Source of the DNA: Oleimicrobium sp037445575
Lineage (GTDB): Bacteria; Zhuqueibacterota; Zhuqueibacteria; JANLFK01; Oleimicrobiaceae
Direction of reading: 5' to 3'
Assembly (NCBI GenBank): GCA_037445575.1
Contig: JBBIKH010000097.1
Span: 1 to 12,417 of the forward strand
DNA length: 12,417 nt
Positions within the stretch are counted from its first letter, which is position 1, and each line of letters begins with the position of its first letter. The notes beneath the pieces are model-generated. The model was not told where the DNA came from and did no database searches. It was given only the letters and a program-made list of their open reading frames with translations. Below, piece by piece: positions 6,598 to 12,417 of the stretch. Position numbers and translations under genes: made by a program.

Positions 6598-7851
6598 CTA
6601 CGCATGCTGCGCTGCGGCACAGGCGTTGCCGGCCGGTACCGTTTGTACCACCGTCTGCCCGGACAAGAGCCAGCGGTAAGCTTTCAGCAAGTTGACACTG
6701 GTATGCTCCCAAGAGAGCTCCTCGACCACACGGCGGCGACCAATGGCTCCCATGCGCCGTCGCAGTGCCTCATCCATGAGGAGCCGCTTCACCTGCAGGG
6801 CAAAGTCGCGCTCGTCGTTGGGGCGGGCGTAGACGGCCGCCTGGCCGGCTGAGCGCCGGTGCTCAGTCAAGTCAAACGCGACGATAGGCTTTGCAAAGGT
6901 CATGTACTCGAGGATCTTGTTCATGGTACTGCGATCAGCCCATTCCGTCTTCGGGTCAGGATCCACGCACACGTCAGCAGTGGCAAGGTAGCGGCACAGA
7001 TCCTCATCCGACACACGACCGGTGAACTTGACCATGCCGTCCAAACCCAAGGCGCCGGCGTACTCACGGAGCTGGGCAAGGGCTGGTCCGCCCCCCAGAA
7101 GCACCAGCAGCACATCGCGCATGGCCAATTCGTCCCGCAGCACGCGCGCTGCCCGCAGCAGATAGTCCACGCCATCCTGGGGGCACATCTCGCCCAGGTA
7201 TGCGAGCAGATACTTCCGCCCCTCCTTCAATGCCGGCTCGGGAGGAACCAAGCGCAGGCGCGCAAAATCGGGGCCGCTGCGCACGATATAAATACGCTCC
7301 TCCGGCACCCGACCTCGCCGTAAGGCGATCTCCCTATGCGATTCGTTCGTGGCCAACACCACATCAGCCGTCCTGAACGTCATTCTCTCCAGCCACAGGA
7401 GTGCACGGTAGAGCAGACCCCGCCTCCCCATGAACTTGGCTTGGTACATCTCCGGCGAAAGGTCATGGTGATCGAACACGAATTTCTTGCCCAGCAGCTT
7501 GTACAGCGCTGCCAGGGCAAAGTACGTGTCAGGCGGGTTGCAGGCGTGGATGACGTCAAACCCTTCGCGCAAGGCCACCACCAGCGACAGGCAGGCCGTC
7601 ACAAGCCAGCAATAGGCAAACTCTACCACGTAACCGACGAGCCCCTGCGCAGTTACAGGCACCCGATACCGATACATGGCCACACCTTCCTGCACGGCGT
7701 AGGTCGGCTCGCCTTTGTCGCGCGGCGAAATGACACTCACGTGGTACCCATGCCTCGTGAGGGTCGTGGCCTCGAGCCAGACCCTGCGATCAAATGGCAC
7801 CGGCAGGTTTTGGACGATGATCAACACGCGCTTACCAGCACAGGCCTTCAT
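6598..7851 (-). CDS. WbuB-like GT4 glycosyltransferase
   Basis: Cytoplasmic or membrane-associated GT-B glycosyltransferase of 417 residues. The N-terminal domain opens with KRVLIIVQNLPVPFDRRVWLEA (7-28), the hallmark of the WbuB branch, and includes HACNPPD (102-108) and FDHHDLSPEMY (126-136). The C-terminal nucleotide-sugar domain has LAYLGEMCPQDGVDYLL, then STMNKILEYMTFAKPIVAF and EHRRSAGQAAVYA, where the conserved ExxxSAGxAA-type donor-site pattern is recognisable. WbuB of E. coli is assigned to N-acetyl-L-fucosamine transfer in O antigen, but the specificity here cannot be deduced. ATG 7851 is preceded by AAGGA with 8-base spacing and lies within the last codons of the AlgD-like gene (20-bp overlap), indicating coupled translation. 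Neighbours place it in cytoplasmic repeat-unit assembly for a surface polysaccharide. Confidence 0.92.
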   Translation of the reverse strand: MKACAGKRVLIIVQNLPVPFDRRVWLEATTLTRHGYHVSVISPRDKGEPTYAVQEGVAMYRYRVPVTAQGLVGYVVEFAYCWLVTACLSLVVALREGFDVIHACNPPDTYFALAALYKLLGKKFVFDHHDLSPEMYQAKFMGRRGLLYRALLWLERMTFRTADVVLATNESHREIALRRGRVPEERIYIVRSGPDFARLRLVPPEPALKEGRKYLLAYLGEMCPQDGVDYLLRAARVLRDELAMRDVLLVLLGGGPALAQLREYAGALGLDGMVKFTGRVSDEDLCRYLATADVCVDPDPKTEWADRSTMNKILEYMTFAKPIVAFDLTEHRRSAGQAAVYARPNDERDFALQVKRLLMDEALRRRMGAIGRRRVVEELSWEHTSVNLLKAYRWLLSGQTVVQTVPAGNACAAAQHA

Positions 7852-9148
7852 AGTTGTGGTCCTTCAGCTCGCCGTTTAGCGTTAGTCCTACCAAGTCAAT
7901 GATGGTCTGGGACCGGTCCGCACGCAGCAGCGCCTGCCGGTGCTCCTCGGACTCATTGCCTACCACGATGACCTCCGCCTCCGCCAACACTTCCTCAGGG
8001 CTAGCGCGCATGAGGCGCGCAATGTGGGGTATTTCTCGCTCGATGTACTCCTTGTTTGAGCCCACCAAGTTGGCCAAAGACACATTGCGGTCAAAGATAC
8101 TCACCTCATACCCCTTGCCGAGCAGATACTCGATCGTAGTGACCACCGGGCTTTCGCGCAGGTCGTCGGTCCCCGCCTTGAAGCTCATGCCCAAGAACCC
8201 GATGCGTCGTTTGCCGGTACGGCGAATCTCGTCGATGGCGTATTCAATGTGCCGACGGTTGCTTTCCATCGCTGCGGCCAACAGCGGCACCTCCACGTCC
8301 AGCTCTTTGGCGCGGTAGGTTATGGCGCGCAGGTCTTTGGGCAGACACGATCCGCCGAAGGCAAAGCCGGGCCGAAGGTAGACTGGAGAAATGTTGAGCT
8401 TTGTGTCCTGGATGAAGATCGCCATGACTCGGCGGCTGTCAATACCAAAGCGCTTGCACAGCCTCCCGAACTCGTTGGCAAACGCCACTTTGACGGCGTG
8501 GAAAGCGTTGTCGGCGTACTTGACCATGGAGGCCGTCTCGATGTCCACGCGAAAGAGCGGCGCCGGAAGGTGGCGGTACAGTTCCACAAGGGGCTGGCCG
8601 CTACGGGGGTCGTACTCGCCGATCACCGTCTTGGGGGGATTGCGAAAATCGTGGACGGCGCTGCCCTCGCGCAGGAACTCAGGGTTCACACAGAAGCCAA
8701 AGTCCTTGCCCGGCTCTTTGCCAGAGGCTGCCACCAGCGCCGGCAACGCCACCTGACGAGCCACCCCGGGCAGGATGGTGCTGCGGATTGCCACCACGTG
8801 GTACCCTTCCTTGTGGCGGAGAGCCGCACCAATTTCCGTGCACACTCGGCCGATGTGCTTAAAGTCCAGGCTGCCATTGCCATTGCTTGGCGTGCCCACG
8901 CAGACGAAGGACAGGTCTGAGTTGAGCACGGCATCGGTGGCGTCGCCCGTGGCACGGAGCCTCCCCGCAGCCACAGTGCGCGAAATGATGCCGTCAATGT
9001 CCTTCTCGATTATCGGCGAGCGCCCCGCGTTAACCAGTTCAACCTTGAGCTGATTCTTGTCGACGCCGATCACCACATGTCCTTCATCGGCCATGCACCC
9101 GGCCGAAACACACCCCACATAGCCCAAACCAAACACGCTGATCCGCAT
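7832..9148 (-). CDS. GDP-mannose 6-dehydrogenase, AlgD-like
   Basis: NAD-dependent sugar-nucleotide dehydrogenase of 438 residues. AlgD oxidises GDP-mannose twice to GDP-mannuronate. The Rossmann motif FGLGYVG is at 6-12, followed by VGTPS, STILPG (123-128) and VNPEFLREGSA (154-164). Residues K210, N214, H217, N225 and the catalytic Cys268 in GFAFGGSCLPKD fall at the same numbers as in Pseudomonas AlgD as I recall that sequence. Further shared stretches are FKAGTDDLRESP, the IFDRN segment and the C-terminal EGLCW. This similarity favours GDP-mannose over UDP-glucose as substrate, though only an assay would settle it. The start is well fixed: AGGAGGT with 6-base spacing before ATG 9148. It lies 35 bp after the CapK-like gene and overlaps the WbuB-like gene by 20 bp. 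It probably supplies a uronic acid for the acidic polysaccharide; no alginate polymerase or epimerase is in view. Confidence 0.92.
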   Translation of the reverse strand: MRISVFGLGYVGCVSAGCMADEGHVVIGVDKNQLKVELVNAGRSPIIEKDIDGIISRTVAAGRLRATGDATDAVLNSDLSFVCVGTPSNGNGSLDFKHIGRVCTEIGAALRHKEGYHVVAIRSTILPGVARQVALPALVAASGKEPGKDFGFCVNPEFLREGSAVHDFRNPPKTVIGEYDPRSGQPLVELYRHLPAPLFRVDIETASMVKYADNAFHAVKVAFANEFGRLCKRFGIDSRRVMAIFIQDTKLNISPVYLRPGFAFGGSCLPKDLRAITYRAKELDVEVPLLAAAMESNRRHIEYAIDEIRRTGKRRIGFLGMSFKAGTDDLRESPVVTTIEYLLGKGYEVSIFDRNVSLANLVGSNKEYIEREIPHIARLMRASPEEVLAEAEVIVVGNESEEHRQALLRADRSQTIIDLVGLTLNGELKDHNYEGLCW

Positions 9149-9154
9149 GTCCGC

Positions 9155-9161
9155 ACCTCCT
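9155..9161 (-). promoter_or_regulatory. Strong ribosome binding site of the AlgD-like gene
   Basis: Minus-strand AGGAGGT six bases before ATG 9148, an essentially perfect Shine-Dalgarno match and one of the strongest in the window. It suggests high translation of the precursor-supplying dehydrogenase. Confidence 0.7.
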
Positions 9162-9183
9162 CGCCACCTCAGCCCATGTGAAC

Positions 9184-10518
9184 TCAGCTTCGCACTTTCG
9201 ACACAACAGCACGGAACTTGCCGCTCTTGCTCCTCGGGATACGGTCCACCACCCTGATGGTCACTTGCATTCGCGAACCGACGCGCTCCTGGAGCTTGCG
9301 GCGCACATAGTCAGCATCGCTGCTTTGGAAGCCGTTGTCTGGCACGATGCGCACCTCCACCCGATCCACTACCTCCTGCACAAGCTGCGCCTCCACAATG
9401 TGACGGGCGCCCTTGAATACGTGGTCCAAGCGGCCGATCAACGCCCCGCTAGGGGTGACCAGGTAGTTGTCGCGCCGTCCCACGATCGCCTTCACTGTGG
9501 GATAGGCGCGACCGCACGGACATCTTTCTTCGCCAAGCTCCACGGTGTCGCCAAGCCGATATCGCAGTAACGGCATAGCCAAATTGTGCAACCCCGTACC
9601 CACCAGCTCGTAGATATTGCAGTTTCCGACCCCCTCTACGGGCAGAAACTCCGCGATGCCGTATTCGGGCAACACATGGTAGCAGCCATGTTCACACGTA
9701 TGGATGGCTACCACGCGTTCCGCCTGGCCATAGTAATCGAACACGCGGCAGGCAAAGACCTCCTCGATCAATTGCCTCTGGCGGGGCTCCAGGGTTTCGG
9801 AGGTAGTGAACACCGCCTTCAGGGGAATTGTGATCCCCTGTTCGGCCATGAAGCGGGCCAGCGCATAGATCGAAGACGGGTACCCCTCAAGCCCTTTCGG
9901 CCTGAACTTGCGCAACGCCTCCACGTAGGCCTCCGCATTGCGCCGGGAGAGGTGGTACGACGACATTACCAGTTTCCTCTCGGAGGGGCTGTAGCGCCAA
10001 AATGGTGGTTTGTTGCGATCGGCGGGGACCCTCTTCTCCCCTTTCAGAGTGGCGATCCGATCGTTGCGCTGCAGCCCACCCCATAACCATTGGCGTTGCA
10101 AGGTCGCGTACTCATACACGACATTGTCGAGGTCGCGGTATACGGTGAGCGGCTTGCCCGTGGTGCCGCTGGTGTGAGCTTTGCGCAGCAACCAGCGCTT
10201 CTTCTGGAGCGACACCATTTGCTCCCCATGGGCACGGAGTGTCTCCTTTTCCAAAAGGGGAAGTTTGGGCAAATCCTCCGCCGTGCGGATGTCGCTGGGA
10301 TGCAGACCCATCTTCCGGAAGAGCTCGCGATAGTACGGCACCCAATCGTAGCAGTAGGCAACCAGCTGGCGCAAGGCCTCATCCTGCAGCCCACGCAGCC
10401 GCTCCGCGTCGTACCACTGGCTCGCGGTGATCTGGCGCCAGTACTGGTCAAAGCGACCCAAATACCGCTTGGTAAGCACGTAGATGCTACCCTTCGTAAT
10501 TGTCACCAGATCGAACAT
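9184..10518 (-). CDS. PaaK/CapK-family adenylate-forming ligase
   Basis: Soluble 444-residue protein of the phenylacetate-CoA ligase (PaaK) fold, in the branch often called CapK in capsule clusters. ANL enzymes activate a carboxylic acid with ATP to an acyl-adenylate. The phosphate-binding motif is HTSGTTGKP (115-123), the aromatic/Glu motif DYYGQAER (261-268), the LRYRLGD motif lies at 318-324, and a C-terminal lysine in SKSGKFR (K434) is placed like the A10 catalytic lysine. A cysteine/histidine cluster (C275, H277, C279; C333, C335) looks like a metal site of this branch. ATG 10518 has GGAG with 8-base spacing; gaps to neighbours are 19 and 35 bp. It is unlikely to act in phenylacetate breakdown because every neighbour is a glycan gene; acylation or amidation of a sugar is an inference. 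Substrate unknown. Confidence 0.88.
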   Translation of the reverse strand: MFDLVTITKGSIYVLTKRYLGRFDQYWRQITASQWYDAERLRGLQDEALRQLVAYCYDWVPYYRELFRKMGLHPSDIRTAEDLPKLPLLEKETLRAHGEQMVSLQKKRWLLRKAHTSGTTGKPLTVYRDLDNVVYEYATLQRQWLWGGLQRNDRIATLKGEKRVPADRNKPPFWRYSPSERKLVMSSYHLSRRNAEAYVEALRKFRPKGLEGYPSSIYALARFMAEQGITIPLKAVFTTSETLEPRQRQLIEEVFACRVFDYYGQAERVVAIHTCEHGCYHVLPEYGIAEFLPVEGVGNCNIYELVGTGLHNLAMPLLRYRLGDTVELGEERCPCGRAYPTVKAIVGRRDNYLVTPSGALIGRLDHVFKGARHIVEAQLVQEVVDRVEVRIVPDNGFQSSDADYVRRKLQERVGSRMQVTIRVVDRIPRSKSGKFRAVVSKVRS

Positions 10519-10537
10519 CTTTGCTGCTCCGTTGCTT

Positions 10538-11644
10538 TCATCCCGCCATCATCACAACCTGACCGCCTGCGGGGAGCGCCCCTTTGTTTGTACCGCCCAG
10601 ACCAACCAGCGCCAAGTAGTGGTGACGAACTCGCTCCCAGGTGAACGAGCGAGCAAGCTCCCGCGCGTTCTGGCGGCAGCACTCGCACAAGTCGTCATGC
10701 CGTAAGGCGTGGAGCATCGTCTTGGCCAAAGAATCTGGGTCACCGGGTGCGAAGAAAAGGCCGTGCTTGCCGTGCACCATGAGGTGCGGCAGTTCTCCCA
10801 CCGGTGTCGTCACCACCACTGCCCCCGCGCACATGGCCTCCAGCACCGAGAGCGGGAAGTTGTCCACCCGAGCAGCGCTCAGATAAAAGTCCGCCGCACC
10901 CAGAAGTTTGGCCATCTCTCCACGTGCCACGTGCCCCGTAAAGATGGCGTTTATCCCCTTTTGCCGGGCAAGATCTTGCAGCATCTGTTGTTGGCTCCCT
11001 GAGCCGGCCACCACGAGTTGTGCCTGGGGGTGGGCCGCCTGCACCACCCGGAATGCCTCCAAAATAGTGCCCACATCATAGATCGGTTCCAGGTAGCGGT
11101 TGCTCAGAAACACTGGCCGCCCGTCGTCTTTCCGCCGCTGCGGGAACTCGCCCTCCAAGATGGGGGGTATGAACGCGGTCGCAATGTGCTTCCGTGCAAA
11201 TTCCTTACGCAACCAGGACGAAGTAACGGCCACCATGTCGGCGTGCCGCAGCAGCGCGCGCACCCAGCCATGATGCAGCCGCAAGAACTGCGGCGCTGCC
11301 CCACCGTGGTAAAGAACGCTTACTGGCTTCTCGTACCTCCGGGCAAGCAGGATCCCCACCACCGCCGGCATGAACCCCCACCAAGAGCACCCGGCTACCA
11401 GCACTCGGTCCACGTTGCCCATCTTGCGACGGCAATCCCGCACCACCCCAACCACCTGCCTGAGCCCTTTTGCGACCTTCTGTTCAATTCGCGCGCCTGC
11501 CGCCTGCCGGTGGGCGTTCACGCACACCACTTCCACCCCCTCGCGTGCCAGCCAGCGCGCAAGGAGCTCACTCTGGACGGACAGACCTCCCACCCGGGGA
11601 GGGAAGAGACTCACGAAGAGCACTCTGTGAGCTCGTCGGTTCAT
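10538..11644 (-). CDS. GT4 glycosyltransferase
   Basis: GT-B fold retaining glycosyltransferase of 368 residues. The N-terminal acceptor domain opens with RVLFVSLFPPRVGGLSVQSE (7-26), with the glycine pair of the first loop at 19-20. The C-terminal donor domain carries PVFLSNRYLEPIYDV, an AGSG turn, TGHV, and the signature DNFPLSVLEAMCAG; Glu269 is the second Glu of the EX7E motif, while the first position is Asp261, a conservative change. GELPHLMVHGKHGLFF follows as in related enzymes. Start ATG 11644 overlaps the upstream TGA as ATGA, with GGAGGT five bases before it, so its translation is coupled to the GT39 gene. The last 20 or so residues (GALPAGGQVVMMAG) are not conserved in the family as far as I can judge. 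Donor and acceptor sugars cannot be assigned. Confidence 0.92.
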   Translation of the reverse strand: MNRRAHRVLFVSLFPPRVGGLSVQSELLARWLAREGVEVVCVNAHRQAAGARIEQKVAKGLRQVVGVVRDCRRKMGNVDRVLVAGCSWWGFMPAVVGILLARRYEKPVSVLYHGGAAPQFLRLHHGWVRALLRHADMVAVTSSWLRKEFARKHIATAFIPPILEGEFPQRRKDDGRPVFLSNRYLEPIYDVGTILEAFRVVQAAHPQAQLVVAGSGSQQQMLQDLARQKGINAIFTGHVARGEMAKLLGAADFYLSAARVDNFPLSVLEAMCAGAVVVTTPVGELPHLMVHGKHGLFFAPGDPDSLAKTMLHALRHDDLCECCRQNARELARSFTWERVRHHYLALVGLGGTNKGALPAGGQVVMMAG

Positions 11645-12417
11645 CGTTCACCTCCGCCGGAATTACGGCCTCCGCTTACCCAGGTCCAAAGCCTCTCCGC
11701 ACCCATGCCCACATAGATGGCCACCGAGGGCAGCAGCGGCACGTGGAACCGCTGATTGGCGAAGAACACGCAGCTTACCAGCGTGAAGTACGCGACGGTC
11801 ACAAGGAGAATCCATGTGCCGCGCCGACGCAGGCTGACCCACAGGCCCAGCAGGCCCACGGGGAAGAGGAGCAAGAACGGAACCTGGTCGGTGGGGTGCG
11901 GGTACGGCGTCCAGAAGATCCATAGCTTGCGCAGCGCCAGCCGCACCGTCCGGCCAGGATGGGAAATCATATAGTGCACCGCCGCGCGATAGTACTGTTT
12001 GTCCACCTCTGCCTCGTTTGCGGCGAGTGGCGACCAATAGTCGCCGGGCTTGAGCCAGTCCCCGGTCGCCTGCTCGTTGTTGCCTATCCACAGATTCACC
12101 CCGCCGTTCGTCGAAACGGGCACGAACACCTTGTGCACCGCAAAATTCCGGATGGACCACGGCAGAATGGGGAGCATGGCCACTGCCAGGCAGAGGCCTG
12201 CCCTTGCTAGCGCTTTCCTCGCCGGCAGGGACCTTCCCCATCGCCACCAGCAAGCAAGGCCGACTGGCAGGAGAAGGACATTCGGCCGCATCAGTGCTCC
12301 CCCGCCGATAAGCGCCCCCGCCCACATGGTCGACCAAACGTGCTTTCCTTGCTCATCCCGCACAACAATCCACAATAGCAGCACCAGCAGGGTGGTGAAA
12401 AGGGTCTCGGCCATCAA
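11641..12417 (-). CDS. GT39/ArnT-like membrane glycosyltransferase, N-terminus outside window
   Basis: C-terminal 258 residues of a polytopic GT-C glycosyltransferase. The frame runs off the window at 12417; the TTG there is an internal codon, not a start. By comparison with the second GT39 protein at 4286-5566, the visible part begins at the equivalent of its YSEAL segment (here MAETL), so about 140 N-terminal residues, including the first-loop acidic catalytic motif, are missing. Shared landmarks are LMRPN (42-46), the loop motif STNGGVNLWIGNN (102-114), a periplasmic stretch rich in Trp/Tyr, and RFHVPLLP (223-230) before the last helix. Several hydrophobic helices alternate with short loops. 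It ends with a basic, Gly-rich tail and overlaps the GT4 gene by 4 bp. It probably transfers a sugar from a polyprenyl-linked donor on the periplasmic side; specificity is unknown. Confidence 0.88.
   Translation of the reverse strand: MMAETLFTTLLVLLLWIVVRDEQGKHVWSTMWAGALIGGGALMRPNVLLLPVGLACWWRWGRSLPARKALARAGLCLAVAMLPILPWSIRNFAVHKVFVPVSTNGGVNLWIGNNEQATGDWLKPGDYWSPLAANEAEVDKQYYRAAVHYMISHPGRTVRLALRKLWIFWTPYPHPTDQVPFLLLFPVGLLGLWVSLRRRGTWILLVTVAYFTLVSCVFFANQRFHVPLLPSVAIYVGMGAERLWTWVSGGRNSGGGER

Noticed and set aside
8249..8920. Plus-strand open frame of 223 codons opposite the AlgD-like gene
   Set aside because: Antisense shadow of a strongly conserved dehydrogenase frame; no ribosome site or protein family features.
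9184..10518. Calling the adenylate-forming enzyme a true phenylacetate-CoA ligase (paaK)
   Set aside because: Family fold matches, but no phenylacetate catabolism genes are nearby and the context is glycan synthesis, so the specific function is not supported.
12415..12417. TTG at the window edge as the start of the GT39 gene
   Set aside because: The protein begins mid-helix at a point equivalent to residue about 143 of its paralog; the true start lies outside the window.

Overview
The window is a one-directional block: all nine supportable protein genes lie on the minus strand, so transcription runs from position 12417 down to 1. DNA is GC-rich, coding density is very high, and there are no RNA genes, insertion sequences, CRISPR arrays or repeats that I can see. 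One 36-base run of Ns (5356-5391) shows this is a scaffolded draft or metagenome assembly. The combination of a gingipain-type (C25) peptidase, a DPPR-type UbiA prenyltransferase, an Asp-box propeller lipoprotein and WbuB/AlgD/CapK-type surface glycan genes suggests a Gram-negative member of the FCB superphylum (Bacteroidota relatives such as KSB1, Calditrichota or Zixibacteria). That assignment is inference from gene content, not from a marker gene.

Layout in transcription order: (1) 12417-11641, the C-terminal part of a GT39/ArnT-like membrane glycosyltransferase, cut by the window edge; (2) 11644-10538, a GT4 glycosyltransferase; (3) 10518-9184, a PaaK/CapK-type adenylate-forming enzyme; (4) 9148-7832, an AlgD-like GDP-mannose 6-dehydrogenase; (5) 7851-6598, a WbuB-like GT4 glycosyltransferase; (6) 6557-5550, a lipoprotein with six Asp-box repeats; (7) 5566-4286, a second GT39-like membrane glycosyltransferase, interrupted by the N gap; (8) 4289-3351, a UbiA-family decaprenyl-phosphate phosphoribosyltransferase; then, after 113 bp, (9) 3237-19, a large secreted C25 cysteine peptidase whose frame ends abruptly at the window edge.

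Genes 1-8 look like one operon. Junctions are 4-bp ATGA overlaps (1/2 and 7/8), longer overlaps (4/5, 20 bp; 6/7, 17 bp) or gaps of 19-40 bp. The theme is a surface polysaccharide. AlgD-like enzyme supplies an acidic sugar nucleotide, the two GT4 enzymes add sugars on the cytoplasmic side, the UbiA enzyme makes a lipid-linked pentose phosphate, and the GT39 proteins could use a polyprenyl-linked sugar on the periplasmic side. Initiating transferase, flippase, polymerase and export genes are not in view and presumably lie upstream of 12417 or elsewhere. The C25 peptidase has its own short leader region and may be a separate unit.

No wholly new system is proven here. The points most worth following are the translational coupling of the UbiA pentosyl-lipid enzyme to a GT-C enzyme, the propeller lipoprotein embedded in a glycan operon, the CapK-type ligase with a cysteine cluster, and the suspicious 3' end of the peptidase gene.
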